Origin: an uncultured Subdoligranulum sp. | Lineage (GTDB): Bacteria; Bacillota; Clostridia; Oscillospirales; Ruminococcaceae | Direction: 5' to 3' | NCBI GenBank assembly: GCA_945830575.1 | Contig: CALZZE010000003.1 | Coordinates: 1 to 64,000 of the forward strand | DNA length: 64,000 bases | Shown: positions 27,687-39,100 of the stretch, piece after piece | Layout: each line of letters begins with the position of its first letter | How positions within the stretch are numbered: the stretch's first letter is position 1 | Translations under genes and position numbers: made by a program | The notes under the pieces: model-generated | Seen by the model: only the letters and a program-made list of their open reading frames with translations | Databases searched by the model: none | Told to the model about the DNA's origin: nothing

Positions 27687-28994
27687 CTATTCGTAGCGCA
27701 GTGCCTCGATGGGGTCCATCTTGGCCGCTTTGTTGGCCGGATAGTAGCCGAAGAAGATGCCGATGGCCATGCTGAAACCCACCGCAATGAGGATGGCCGC
27801 CGGGTCGGGCCGGGCGGGAGCCTGCATCAGCTTGCTGAGGACCGCGCCAAGGGCGGTACCCAGCAGCATGCCGATGATGCCGCCGATGGAGCACAGAACG
27901 ATGGATTCCGTGATGAACTGCATCCGGATGGCGGAGTTGGGCGCGCCCAGCGCCTTGCGGGTGCCGATTTCGCGGGTGCGCTCGGTGACGGACACCAGCA
28001 TGATGTTCATGACGCCGATGCCGCCCACCAGCAGCGAGATGGCCGCGATGGCGGAGATGCCCAGCGAAACGGTGCTCATCATATTCTTGTATTCCTGGAT
28101 AAAGCTGGAAATGCTGCTGGTCGTCACCGTCCAGGTGTCGTTGTGGGTGTAGTAGGAGGAGAAATAGCTGCCCACGGTATCCAGAAATTTGGTCACATCC
28201 GTACCGGCGGAAGCCACCACGATAAAGCTGCTATAGCCTGCCGACGAACCGCTGATGGTCTGGGCCACGTCCATCGGCAGATAGATGTCGGTGGTGATGT
28301 CATCATCGCTGGTGCCGCCAAAGCCGCCATAGAAGTTGGTGTCGGTGTATTTCAGTACGCCCTCCACGTAAAAAGAGTACAGCGTCTCGTTGATTTCCAG
28401 CGTGATGCGCTGCCCCAGCGCCTCCAGAATGGAGCAGCCCATTGCCTGCTGGACGAATTTCTCCGACACCACGCAGACCATGCGGCCCTCGTCCCGGCTG
28501 TCATCCAGCCAGCGGCCCGCCAACAGCGGGGTGGTGCGGGAAAGCCCGCTGTAATAATCGCCGTTGGTTCCCTGCACGTTGGCTTTGATGGTCACGTTGG
28601 GGTTGCCGTACTTGGCGATGGTGCCGGTGCCAATCACCGTGCTAAGCTCCACATGGTCCACCTTGTCCGGAAAGGCGGCCTGAAATTCCCGGATCATCTG
28701 GTCGGTGATGAGATCGTCCTTGCCGGGGCGCGTCTCCATGAACTGCCGCAGGAACACGCCGTCCGCCGTACCGTCTGCGGAGTCGGCGGTTTTGTGGGTC
28801 AGCACCACATTGATGTTGTTGGTGCCCAGCCCGGAGAAGGAGTCCGTCATGTAGCCGGACATGGAGTTGCCCACCGTCTCGATGGCAATGACGGCGGCGA
28901 TGCCGATGATGATGCCCAGCATGGTGAGCAGACTGCGCATTTTGTTGCTGCGGATGCTGGCCCATGCCATCTGGAAATTCTCAATCAGTCCCAC
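27687..28994 (-). CDS. MacB-like ABC permease (FtsX family)
   Basis: [30 protein letters not shown]...[28 protein letters not shown]. Confidence 0.92.
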   Translation of the reverse strand: MGLIENFQMAWASIRSNKMRSLLTMLGIIIGIAAVIAIETVGNSMSGYMTDSFSGLGTNNINVVLTHKTADSADGTADGVFLRQFMETRPGKDDLITDQMIREFQAAFPDKVDHVELSTVIGTGTIAKYGNPNVTIKANVQGTNGDYYSGLSRTTPLLAGRWLDDSRDEGRMVCVVSEKFVQQAMGCSILEALGQRITLEINETLYSFYVEGVLKYTDTNFYGGFGGTSDDDITTDIYLPMDVAQTISGSSAGYSSFIVVASAGTDVTKFLDTVGSYFSSYYTHNDTWTVTTSSISSFIQEYKNMMSTVSLGISAIAAISLLVGGIGVMNIMLVSVTERTREIGTRKALGAPNSAIRMQFITESIVLCSIGGIIGMLLGTALGAVLSKLMQAPARPDPAAILIAVGFSMAIGIFFGYYPANKAAKMDPIEALRYE

Positions 28995-29889
28995 AGCAGC
29001 CCGCCCCCTTTCGCTCATCCACCACAAGGCCGTCCTTCAAGGTGATGACCCGCTGGCATTCCTCCGCCAGCGCCGGGTTGTGGGTGATGAGTACAATGGT
29101 TTTGTTGTATTTCTCGTGCATATCGTGGAAGATGTCCATGACAAGGCGGCTGGTCTCGCTGTCCAGTGCGCCGGTGGGCTCGTCCGCCAGAATCAGCGCC
29201 GGTTCGTTCACCATGGCGCGGGCGATGGCCACACGCTGCTTCTGGCCACCGGACAGCTCGTTGGGCTGGTGCTTGTACCGGTCGCCCATGCCCACCCGTT
29301 CCAGCCATTCCTTGGCGCGGCGGGTGCGCTCGGCAGGTTTGACGCCGGCGTACAGCATGGGGATCTCCACATTTTTGAGGGCGCTCTGCCGGGCAATCAG
29401 GTTGTAGGTCTGGAACACGAACCCGATTTTCTGGTTGCGGATGCGGGCCAGCTCGTCATCAGCGGCCTCGTGGACGTTTACCCCGTCCAGCAGGTAGCTG
29501 CCCTGGGTGGGGCGGTCCAGCACACCGATGATGTTCATGAGGGTGGATTTTCCGGAGCCGGACTCGCCCACCACCGCCACAAACTCGCCGGGGTAGACGT
29601 CCAAATCGATGCCGTGCAGAATTTCCAGCTCGTTGGGCTGACCAATGTAAAAGCTCTTACGGATGCCCCGCATGGAGATGAGCGGTTCCGCAGAGGGCTG
29701 CGGCTGGGTTTCGGCGGGAGCGGGCTGCTCCTGCGGCTCCGATTGGGCTTCGGCAGGCTCTGCCCGATGGACCTTTTCAAAATGCAGGGTGCGGCCGGTG
29801 GGCTGTTCCGGCTGGGAGGCCGGGTCGGGGGTGGTGGCCTCCCCGAACATGGCGGCCACGCTGGCGGCGATCTCTTGTTTCTTCTCCAT
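28981..29889 (-). CDS. MacB-like ABC ATPase
   Basis: [28 protein letters not shown]...[33 protein letters not shown]; unusual Pro/Gln/Glu-rich N-terminus. Confidence 0.92.
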   Translation of the reverse strand: MEKKQEIAASVAAMFGEATTPDPASQPEQPTGRTLHFEKVHRAEPAEAQSEPQEQPAPAETQPQPSAEPLISMRGIRKSFYIGQPNELEILHGIDLDVYPGEFVAVVGESGSGKSTLMNIIGVLDRPTQGSYLLDGVNVHEAADDELARIRNQKIGFVFQTYNLIARQSALKNVEIPMLYAGVKPAERTRRAKEWLERVGMGDRYKHQPNELSGGQKQRVAIARAMVNEPALILADEPTGALDSETSRLVMDIFHDMHEKYNKTIVLITHNPALAEECQRVITLKDGLVVDERKGAGCCGTD

Positions 29890-29891
29890 GC

Positions 29892-31778
29892 TTATTCTTC
29901 CTCGATGGTGAAGGCGATGGCCGCCTCCTGAGGCTCTCCGTTGCCGGAGCTGTTGGAGCTGCCCGGCATGGACAGAGCGCTGCTGCTCTCGATGCCCTCG
30001 TTCAGGTTGGCGCTGGAACGGATCACGTCCCCGACGTGCAGCCCCGCGCCGCTGATCTCCACATAGTAGTCGTTGGAATCGCCCACTGCCACAGGTACCT
30101 GCTCAAAGGTCATGGCGATGCCCTCGCCGCCGGTGCAGCGCAGCACATAGTAGCTGCCGTCATCGTTGATGTCCACCGCGTCCATCGGCACAGTGAACAC
30201 ATCGTTCTTTTCGCTGATGACGATCTCCACCTTGGCCTGTGTGCCGATGAGCAGCGCCGCATCGGAGGCATTCACCGACACGGTGGCGCCGAAGGTGCCC
30301 TTCTCGTTGGCTACGGGGTCGATGCGCACCAGCGTACCGTGGATGATCTCGCCGCTGGCGGCGTCGCTGGTGATGCGGCAGGCCATGCCCTCGCTCACGT
30401 TGGGCACGCTGTTGGCGGGGATGGTGACCTCCACGGTGAGCTGGTCGGTGTTCTGGATGGTAGCCACCGCTCCGCTGCACACCGAGCCGACGGTGGCATT
30501 CAGCGAGGTGATGGTGCCGTCCATGGTGGCGGTGAGGGTGCAGCTGTTCAGCGTGTCGCGCAGCGTCTCCAGCGTGCTGGGGGTGCGGGAGGACTGGCTC
30601 AGCCGGGTGGCAGCGTCCTCCACACTCTGGGCGCGGGTCTTGAGGGAGGAGTAGTTTTTCTCGTTGTCGTAGGCGTCGTGGGCGCTCTTGAGGGCCTTTT
30701 CGGCGCTCTCGGTGGTCTTTTTGGCGCTCTCAAGGGTGGTTTCCGCAGAGGTTAAAGCCACCTGAGCCGATTCGAGAGCGGATTTATAGGATGCAATTTT
30801 GCTTTCTGCGGTGTTATAAGCCGTTTCCACCGCGCTGTAACCTGTCAGTCCAAGCTCAGGAATCGCACAGGAATTCTGTGCCGTGGTCAAATCACTTTGT
30901 GCCGCACTCAAGGCGAGCTTTGCGGCGTCCAATTCACTTTCTGCCGTATCATACAGACCTTGTTTTTTCGTAAAGTTGGATAGTGCCTGAGAACGCACAG
31001 CCGAGTCTTCTAAATCCTCTACTGCCGTCAGGGCGGCGCTGGCAGTGTCCAATTCGATGCGGGCAGTATCCACCGCATTCTGGGCTTTGGTGACGGCATC
31101 AGTTTTCTCGTCAACCACTTTCTGTGCCTGCTGTACTTGTGCTGTGGCCGTGGGATAGTATTGGTCCAGTTTTGCCTTTGCAGAAGTGGCCTCATTATAG
31201 TCGTTCTGTGCATTGTCTCTGCTGGACTTTGCCGCGTTGTAATTATCCTGCGCCTTTTTCTGGTTTTCCTGCGCTTCGTACAGCTGCTTGTCGGCGGCGT
31301 CGATGTTGGCCTGCAAGTCAATGAGGGTATTCTCATGCTTGACTTGCTCCACCGTCAGATCGTCAGCGGCGCGGGCATAGCTGGTCTGGGCGGATTTCAG
31401 CGTGTCGCTGTAGCTCAGCTCCGCCTGCTCGATCTGCTTGAGCAGGTCGGTGGTGTCCAGCGTGGCGATCACATCGCCCTTTTTCACCTCATCGCCCACC
31501 TTCACGTTGACGGTGGCCACCTTGTACAGCTTGGCCGCGTCCGCCACCGTGACCGAGGCGTCCTGCCCGGCCTTGACGGTTCCGTTGACCGTCACGCTGT
31601 CGGTGAGGGTGGTCTTTTCCAGCGTAGTGGTGCGGACAAACGTGTATGCCAGCCCCTCCGCGCTTTTCATCACAATGCGCATCACAATAAATGCCGCAAC
31701 AGCAATGACCAACAGCACCACCAGCACAATGGATAGCACCTTGTGGCGCAAGAACCAGTTTTTGGACTTCGTTTGCAT
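29892..31778 (-). CDS. MacA/HlyD-like membrane fusion protein
   Basis: Single N-terminal TM, long coiled coil, VKVGDEVKKGDVIATLD biotinyl-lipoyl-like motif; operon with MacB-like genes. Confidence 0.88.
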   Translation of the reverse strand: MQTKSKNWFLRHKVLSIVLVVLLVIAVAAFIVMRIVMKSAEGLAYTFVRTTTLEKTTLTDSVTVNGTVKAGQDASVTVADAAKLYKVATVNVKVGDEVKKGDVIATLDTTDLLKQIEQAELSYSDTLKSAQTSYARAADDLTVEQVKHENTLIDLQANIDAADKQLYEAQENQKKAQDNYNAAKSSRDNAQNDYNEATSAKAKLDQYYPTATAQVQQAQKVVDEKTDAVTKAQNAVDTARIELDTASAALTAVEDLEDSAVRSQALSNFTKKQGLYDTAESELDAAKLALSAAQSDLTTAQNSCAIPELGLTGYSAVETAYNTAESKIASYKSALESAQVALTSAETTLESAKKTTESAEKALKSAHDAYDNEKNYSSLKTRAQSVEDAATRLSQSSRTPSTLETLRDTLNSCTLTATMDGTITSLNATVGSVCSGAVATIQNTDQLTVEVTIPANSVPNVSEGMACRITSDAASGEIIHGTLVRIDPVANEKGTFGATVSVNASDAALLIGTQAKVEIVISEKNDVFTVPMDAVDINDDGSYYVLRCTGGEGIAMTFEQVPVAVGDSNDYYVEISGAGLHVGDVIRSSANLNEGIESSSALSMPGSSNSSGNGEPQEAAIAFTIEEE

Positions 31779-31908
31779 GGCAGAGTTCCCCTTTTTACCT
31801 GTAATTTTGACAGTATACCAGACAGATATGCCCAAAATGTGAAATTTCAGGAATCAACACATTCTATCCGATTATATCATAAGAACTGTCACAACACTGA
31901 CACAAAAA

Positions 31909-31932
31909 TGCGGGCTGCAACACGCAGCCCGC
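31909..31932. terminator. Hairpin terminator
   Basis: TGCGGGCTGCAACACGCAGCCCGCA followed by an A/T-rich tract. Confidence 0.65.
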
Positions 31933-31990
31933 AAAATTTTACAATTTCATGCACCTTTCTTCCTGCAAAATGCCCCTCCGACGGCGCACG

Positions 31991-34900
31991 TTACTGAGAA
32001 GAAAGGACCGTGCTGCGCAGGCGCATCCGGCCGGATTCCCACGCGCAGGAGCCTGTCACATACAGGCGGTCGTTGCAGACCGCCGCAGACGGGTATTGCA
32101 GCGGCGCACGGCTGACCTGCCTGCCAAAGGCGGTAAAGCCTGTGTCGTTTAGCTGCCAGCAGTCGGCGGATTCGGTGATGGGCTTTGTGCTGTACTCGGC
32201 CACCTGATTCACGCCCACCAGCGTCAGCTTGCCGTTCAGCGCCACCATGGCAAAGGTGGTGGTACCGGCGGGCAGGGTACCCGTCAGGTCGGTCAAGACA
32301 GCGCCGCCCGTAAACTCAATTTTACACAGACAGGGCGTTTGCGACCCAGTCTCGCTGAAAATCTCCACGTTGTCAGGGGCCAGATACAGGGTGTTGCCAA
32401 TCGCCAGCAGCTGCAATTTTTCGGTCGGGAAGGCAGACTTCTCGGGCGGGGAAACCAGCGTGACCTGATCAGAATCCCACTGCCGCACGGACAGCGCGTT
32501 GGAGGGGACGCTCCCGGTGTTGTCCTTCCCGACCACCAGAATCTTTCCGTTCATGCGCACCAGACTGGCGTTTTCGGGCAGCTTGCTGGCCGGTGTCAGG
32601 GGTTCCCATGTATCGGACGCGGGATGGTAGCGGAGCAGGGAAACCCCGTCATCATTCGTGGCGCAGACCATCAGCGAATCGCCGTCCGCGGCGGCGGACA
32701 CATAGGTCATGCTCTGGGGCAGGCTGGCGCACGGAGACCAACCGTTGTTGACAGGGTCATAACACCACAGGTCCTGATAGGCGCAGGCGGCATCCCCGGC
32801 GGTGTCGGCGGTGTTCCAGCGGAGGTTGGTCTGGTCCTGCGGGAACAGGTACAGCTTGCCGTTCAATTCCACCATCGGGCCGGGCATGCTTTGCTTGTTC
32901 CATGCGGCGGGCAGTTCGTGGGAGGATTCAAACAGCGGCGTGTCGGTCTGGCCGGGAAGTTCCAGTTCCAACACGTTCTGCCCGGTCTTGCCGTTGCTGC
33001 CGGTCACCCGCACAGTGACCAGGCCGGAGGTGAGCCCGGACGGAATCGGAACGGTGATGGAGTTGGCGTGCCATGTGTCAGGTGCGACAGGCGTGACGTC
33101 AATGTCGTTCAGCGTGACCGTTCCCTTGTCGGTTCCGAACCACGCGCCGGTGATGATGATGCTATCTCCAGATTCGGATACGTTGGCGCACTCCACCACC
33201 GGGGTATACTGCGCCGTGTCGCCCAGCAGCGAAAGGTCCAGCATGCCGCCGCTGGTGCAGTGGGCCAGTGCTTCACTCTGGGTGGTGCAGCCTTTCAGGA
33301 TGCGCACCCGCTCCCGGGCAAGCTCGGCGTAATCGGTGCGTGTCATGTCCCGGTCGGTGCCTGCGGGCAGGCCCTGCGCTTTGGCAACCACCGCCGCCGC
33401 GCCGGTCACCATGGGGGCAGCCATACTGGTGCCGCTATTAATGCCGTAGCAGGCGGTGTTCTGTTCTTCGCCGTAGCCAAGACAGTCCAGATAGAGGGCG
33501 AGGTCATCATACGTCATGTAGGCGGGGAATTGGAGACGCAGATAGATCGATCCATCCGCTTCTGTCAAATCCGACAGAGGGAAGGAAAACGTGTTCCAGC
33601 AGCTGTCTTTCACGAAGTAGGAATTCATGTCGACGCAGCGGGCGTTAACCCAACTCCATTTGCCATCGGTTCCTTTTGCCGCACCAGAGACATCCAGCGT
33701 GGTATATTCGATGACGGACGGATTGCTGGTGACATAGTATCGAAAACTCATATGAGTGGTTTCGGTCAGGCCCTCCACAGGAATTTTCAGGTACACATTG
33801 TAGGAGGAAGATTCTTTGGGACCATCCACAGTCGGTATGGTGGTCACTTCCTTCTGAAAGATCTCAGCGCCGGTGAAGGCTTTCCCGTCACCGTCAAAAT
33901 CAATGTTCTGCTCCGTGGGGGAGAGGGTGGTGCCTGTCCCCGAAGGCGCGCCGCTGTCCAACAGCGTTTTGCCGTTGGGGATGCTCTGGACGGAGGCGGG
34001 ATACTGTGCATTTTTGTCAAAATCCGCCAGATACATGGTCCGGCCGCTTTCCTTCACGCCATCCTTGGACAGTGTGGACAGGATGTCCTGCCCGGGGGCG
34101 TACAGGTCGGTGGTGCCGTCACCCCAGTTGCTCATGGCGCTGGGGGTGCCGTCGCGGGCGGAGGAATTCACCACAATGGCGTAGGGGTTGCCCTTCAGGC
34201 CGGCGGCCAGCCGGGGCGTCTGGTCGGTGTCCCGGCTCGCATTGCCAGAGGAAAACACCGAAATAACGCCCTTTTCGCCCAGCTGCGTCACCAAATCGTC
34301 CAGCTCGCCGTACAGCTCCTGGTCGCCCCAGGAGTTGTTGATGGCCACCAGATTCAGCCCGTTGTCCACGGCGGCGGACAGATATTGATAGGCCTTGCGC
34401 ACATTGGCCAGCGTATCCAGACCCTGGGTGTCGCAGATGCGCACAGGCAGGATTTTCACGCCGTTGGCTACGCCGGAGGTGCCGAAGCCGTTCCACTCGG
34501 CGGCAATGATGCCGGACACATGGGTGCCATGGCCAAAGGTATCAAACATTTTGGTGACGTCCGTTTCCAGCGGATTGTAGCCGTTGGCGCCGCCGGCGGG
34601 GTTGTAGCGGTCGGCATTGGACAGGAGTACATCGTCCAGATCAGGGTTGGCAAGGTCCGCGCCGGTGTCCAGCACGGCCACCACGCCCACGGCGTTTTCG
34701 GTGTTCGGTTGGTTCCAATTCGGAGAATTGATTTGGAAACCGTTCTGGAAGGAAACGCCCTTGGGGAGGGTCTGGTCATTGTTGGTATGCTCCCACTGAT
34801 AACGGGTCAGGTCCTTGATAAAGCTGCCGGGCGCCGGGGCGGGTGTTGCCGTCGGTGCGGCCGTTGGCGCGGCGTCAGGCTCCGGCTCCGGGGTGGGGCT

Positions 34901-35191
34901 GGGCGTGACCAGCGGCGTGGCGGTAGGCCTTGGGGTGGCCGTGGGCGCACGGGTTGGACGCACCGTGGCCGTGGGCGCTGCGGTAGGGGTTGGCTCCGCT
35001 GTGGCGCTGGCGGTCGGGGTGGGCGCGGCGGTGGCCGCAGGCGCACTGTCCGTGGGCGCGGGGGTCTGCTGTGTGGTCGTGGGGGTCTCCGCTGCCCGGC
35101 CTGGCCGGGTCAGGAAAAACGCGCCCGCACCCACAATCACGGCGGTGGACAGCAGCGCAGCCAGCCATGCAATCAGAGGGGAGTGTTTCAT
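31991..35191 (-). CDS. Subtilisin-like (S8) serine protease with IPT-like and kelch-like C-terminal regions
   Basis: VVAVLDTGADLANPDL, FGHGTHVSGIIAAEW, GINSGTSMAAPMVTGAAA; Thr/Pro/Ala-rich stalk after the N-terminal TM. Confidence 0.9.
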   Translation of the reverse strand: MKHSPLIAWLAALLSTAVIVGAGAFFLTRPGRAAETPTTTQQTPAPTDSAPAATAAPTPTASATAEPTPTAAPTATVRPTRAPTATPRPTATPLVTPSPTPEPEPDAAPTAAPTATPAPAPGSFIKDLTRYQWEHTNNDQTLPKGVSFQNGFQINSPNWNQPNTENAVGVVAVLDTGADLANPDLDDVLLSNADRYNPAGGANGYNPLETDVTKMFDTFGHGTHVSGIIAAEWNGFGTSGVANGVKILPVRICDTQGLDTLANVRKAYQYLSAAVDNGLNLVAINNSWGDQELYGELDDLVTQLGEKGVISVFSSGNASRDTDQTPRLAAGLKGNPYAIVVNSSARDGTPSAMSNWGDGTTDLYAPGQDILSTLSKDGVKESGRTMYLADFDKNAQYPASVQSIPNGKTLLDSGAPSGTGTTLSPTEQNIDFDGDGKAFTGAEIFQKEVTTIPTVDGPKESSSYNVYLKIPVEGLTETTHMSFRYYVTSNPSVIEYTTLDVSGAAKGTDGKWSWVNARCVDMNSYFVKDSCWNTFSFPLSDLTEADGSIYLRLQFPAYMTYDDLALYLDCLGYGEEQNTACYGINSGTSMAAPMVTGAAAVVAKAQGLPAGTDRDMTRTDYAELARERVRILKGCTTQSEALAHCTSGGMLDLSLLGDTAQYTPVVECANVSESGDSIIITGAWFGTDKGTVTLNDIDVTPVAPDTWHANSITVPIPSGLTSGLVTVRVTGSNGKTGQNVLELELPGQTDTPLFESSHELPAAWNKQSMPGPMVELNGKLYLFPQDQTNLRWNTADTAGDAACAYQDLWCYDPVNNGWSPCASLPQSMTYVSAAADGDSLMVCATNDDGVSLLRYHPASDTWEPLTPASKLPENASLVRMNGKILVVGKDNTGSVPSNALSVRQWDSDQVTLVSPPEKSAFPTEKLQLLAIGNTLYLAPDNVEIFSETGSQTPCLCKIEFTGGAVLTDLTGTLPAGTTTFAMVALNGKLTLVGVNQVAEYSTKPITESADCWQLNDTGFTAFGRQVSRAPLQYPSAAVCNDRLYVTGSCAWESGRMRLRSTVLSSQ
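34806..35070 (-). repeat. Low-complexity PT/AP stalk-coding tract
   Basis: PTPTASATAEPTPTAAPTATVRPTRAPTATPRPTATPLVTPSPTPEPEPDAAPTAAPTATPAPAPG. Confidence 0.8.
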
Positions 35192-35273
35192 GGGTGGTAC
35201 TCCTTCGACAGGGAATTTGTTTTTTCTATTGTATCCTGTGTTTTCCGGATTGGCAAGAGGAAATTTCTCTTGC

Positions 35274-35361
35274 AGACTGTCAAAAAAGTCCAATCACAAC
35301 GAGAAACCTTACCATCATTCGTAGGGGCGGGACATGCCCCGCCCGCGAAAGGCGGCCTTAC
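35274..35361. repeat. Dispersed intergenic repeat copy 2
   Basis: AGACTGTCAAAAAAGTCCAATCACAACGAGAAACCTTACCATCATTCGTAGGGGCGGGAC...GGCGGCCTTACAAC. Confidence 0.72.
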
Positions 35362-35418
35362 AACTGGTAAAATGATGGCACGATGCGGTTCCCGCAGACA
35401 GGAAGGATGTGATCGCCC

Positions 35419-36084
35419 GTGGCGCAGACAACGGACAGGACACTCGCCGCGCAAAAGAGGGCCGAGGCCCGGAGGGCCAGAAAGCTGGCCCGGATGGAAA
35501 ACCAGTGGGCGCAGGGCTCGCTGCTGGTGTTCACGGCGGTCATCATGCCCTTCACAAACTTTTTTGTCGTCTCCGATCTGGTGCGGCAGATCACCGTGCC
35601 GGAGTACATCATGGAGGTCATCGGGGATACGCCGCTGTATTTCGGGCTGTACCTGGCCGTCAGCGACCAGTGCATCCTCACCTCACTGCGGTACGATGCG
35701 CTGGAAAAGGTCAAGGCGCTGGACCCCACCCTGAAAACCGGCTACATCATGGCCATGGGCGTGGGCAATTACTACGACCTGGCCGCGGCGGACATTTTCA
35801 GCGTGGAGAGCACCTTTGTCACCACGGACATGGTCAACGCGCTGCATCTGCGGGGCAAGCAGGTTCATGCATGGACCATCGACGAACCGGCCAACGCGGA
35901 GCGGATGATCCGCCTCGGGGTGGACAACCTCATCACCGGCGACCCGGAAATGGTTCGTGAGGTCATTCAGAAGAGCGAACAGCTGGGGTGGTTCTCTTAC
36001 CTGAGCGATGAAAAATGGACGGAACTGGCCGAGGAAATGGGGGTGAATATGGAAGAGTACGCGTCCCTGCTGGATGCCGCGTAA
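35419..36084 (+). pseudogene. Truncated glycerophosphodiester phosphodiesterase-like protein
   Basis: C-terminal ...LRGKQVHAWTIDEPANAERMIRLGVDNLITGDPEMV is GDPD-like; N-terminal catalytic IAHRG region absent. Confidence 0.7.
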
Positions 36085-36105
36085 AAAAATCACGAAACCG
36101 GGCGG

Positions 36106-36142
36106 TTTTGTACCTGTTTTGTCCCATAACGGGTGGTATAAT
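36106..36142 (+). promoter_or_regulatory. 11-bp-period direct-repeat promoter (motif 1)
   Basis: TTTTGTACC-TG-TTTTGTCCC-N11-TATAAT, the clearest copy. Confidence 0.78.
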
Positions 36143-36165
36143 GGGGGACACGGAGGAAATCTGCC

Positions 36166-39100
36166 ATGAATCACACCAAAACAACCACCCGTTTGCTGCC
36201 GCTGCTGCTGGCGCTGGCCCTGCTGCTGTGGGCGGCGCCCGCATCGGCGGAGGCTACCCCGGAGACCGCCGCGCAGACCACCTTTGAGGCGGCGCCGGAA
36301 TCCGACAGTGACCTGAATTATCTCAACGACGGCTGGGCGGCCCTGTCTGCCAGAGCGCGGACAGGCCTGCCCCCCTCCTTTGACCTGCGCCAGAGCGGCC
36401 GGGTGAGCGCCGTGCGCGACCAGAACCCCTTCGGCACCTGCTGGACCTTTGCGGTGATGGGCGCGATGGAATCCAACCTGCGCACCCAGGGCGTCACCGG
36501 GGTGGACCTGTCCGAGGCGCAGCTGGCGTATTTCTGCGGGGCCGGCCTGTACCGGCTGGAATCTCTGGAAAGCTATCTGGAGGATGAGCTGAACACCAAC
36601 GCCTTCGACCTGTTCAATGACCCCGCCGCCCGCCTGACCTTCGGCTTCACCGAGGGCGGCAACGATGACATCGCGGTGGGGGCGCTGTCCGCATGGGTGG
36701 GGCCGATCTCCGAGGAAAAAATGCCCTACGCCGATGTGCTGACCGTCTGCGGCGAGGACACCGACAGTGAACAGTTCAAAACCGGCGCGGCCACGCTGGT
36801 GGAATGGTGGGACAGCGACCCTTCGCTGGAATTCGGCGCGGAGTACCATTTGCAGGACGCGCTGTACTTCGGCAAGGGGATGCTCACCGATGGCGGGCGG
36901 GACACCGTCAAGCGGCTGTTACAGGAGTGCGGCGCGCTGTCCATCGGGTACAACAGCTACAACAGCGACGTCTGTGTCAACAACCTGACCGTCACCACCC
37001 AGAACCACGCCGTGCTGCTGGTGGGCTGGGACGATGATTTCGCCGTGGAAAATTTCCCGGAATACTGCCGCCCGACCCAACCCGGCGCGTGGCTGGTGCG
37101 CAACAACTACGGCACCCTCTGGGGGGACGCCGGGTATTTCTGGATCTCCTACGAGGACACTTCTTTAAGCATGGAGCCGGTGTATCTGATGCAGAGCGCC
37201 GACAACTACGACCACAACTACCAGTATGACCGCCTTGGCTGGAAGAGCAGCCTGTCCGCCGAGCTGAACGCCGGGGACGCCTCCGGCGCGGCGTACATGG
37301 CCAACATCTTTGAGACGGAGGGCGCTGACGAGGGCGAGCTGCTGGAGGCGGTGTCCTTCTACACCACCGATGTGAATGTGGAGTACACCATCTCGGTCTA
37401 CACCGGCGTGGAGGCGGGCCGCCCCACCGGCGGCACGCTGGCGGCCAGCCAGTCCGGCACCCAGCTCTATCCCGGCTACCACACCGTCCGGCTGGAACAG
37501 CCGGTCGCGCTGTCCCACGGGGAACGGTTCAGCGTGGTCGTCCGGGTCAGCAACCCGGCGGGCGGCTACGCCTATCCCATCGCGGTGGAGAGCGCCCGCT
37601 CCGAGGAAAAGCCCTACCTGCTGGGCATCACGCCCAGCGTCGGCTTTGTGAGCGCTGTGGACGAGAACGGGCTCCCCGCCGAGTGGTGCGAGGTGGTGGA
37701 GGCCCAGCAGGAACAGGGCGTCTGGCCCACCGCGGTGTGCATCAAGGCGTTCACCACTGACCGGTACGGCCCGGTGCGGTTCTCCTCGCTGAGCGATACC
37801 GTGGCGGAGGGCACCACCGTGACGCTGCATGCCGCCGGGGCGGATGCCATCCGCTACACGCTGGACGGCGCGGAGCAGACCATTTCCGGCAGCAGCGGCG
37901 AGGTCACGCTGCACTTTGGAGCGGATGACACCGTCACGCTGCTGGCGCAGGCGGTGTACGGCGGCACCCTCAGTGAGGAACTTGGGTACACCTACCACAA
38001 GGCCGCCGTGGATGTGGTGGATGTGTACGGCACCGTGGACGGCGGAAAGAGCCGGTACGCGGCGGAAAAAAAGACCGAAAACGGCGAAACCAGCTACCTT
38101 CTGTCCCTGCCTGTGGGAGCCACAATGGCGCAGCTGCAGGTGTGCGGCGGGGACACGGTGCGCATTGACGATACCACCACCCTGCCCGCCGGAACATGGT
38201 CGGGTGAGGTGACACTGGAAGCGGATGAGGACGGCTCACGCCACCGCCTGCTGACGGTGACTGTTTCCAAGGACGGGTACAACGATACGACGTTCGATGT
38301 GTTCCTGTACAGCCCCGGCCCGGAGGAATACGCGGCCTTTGACTGTAAGAACGAGACCATGACCGTCCGGGCCGGGTATCTTTTGGAATACGGCAAGACG
38401 GATTATTCATCGGATGTTGACGAGGAACCGTTTGCCGATGTAACCTACGACTCCTCCGACTTTGATGCAGAGGAGCTGGCCGGGGAGGCGCTGACGGTCT
38501 ACCGGTATCTCGGTATGGTGGACGGCAAACACAACTGGGAGCCGCTGGTGTACGAAAACGGCGAGCCCGTCACCGTCACGGTGCCGGAGCGCCGCACCCT
38601 GCCGATGCTCCAGCCGGACTACGCCGCGTGGGATGGGGAGCATCCCGTGGCCGTCACCGCCAAGATGGACGCCGACCAGTACGACCTGCGCTGGGCTGAG
38701 ACCGAGAGCGGCTGTACCGCCGCGTCGGGATACCACTACTTTGTCAGAACGCCGCCCACCGTCAAGCCGGGGGACGTGCTGTACCTGCATCTGCCCGCCA
38801 CGGCGGAGGAATTTGCCTCCCCCGTTGCCAGACTGGAACTGCCCGCCGCGCCGGGGACTGTCACCGTGACGGGCATTGGGGATGCCACCGGCGACAGCGT
38901 CATGCTGTATCTGGAGCTTCCTGAATGCGGCGAGGGGGAATGGCCTTGGGACACGGAGGTTCCCGACTACCAGGTGGAGTACACCACCGGCGATGGAAAC
39001 TGGTACAACGCCATGCTGTTTACCGAGGAGGGCACCGGCAAAACCTACACCCTCATCACCGGGCTGGAGCCGGAAACGACCTACCACGTGCAGCTGCGCA

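Noticed and set aside
31815-31860. Candidate direct-repeat promoter for the MacA-like gene
   Set aside because: Only one half-like repeat (TTTTGGGCA) at the correct distance from TATACT; the first repeat is absent
32339-35734. 1131-aa + strand ORF
   Set aside because: Antisense to the subtilisin-like protease, whose catalytic motifs are clear on the minus strand
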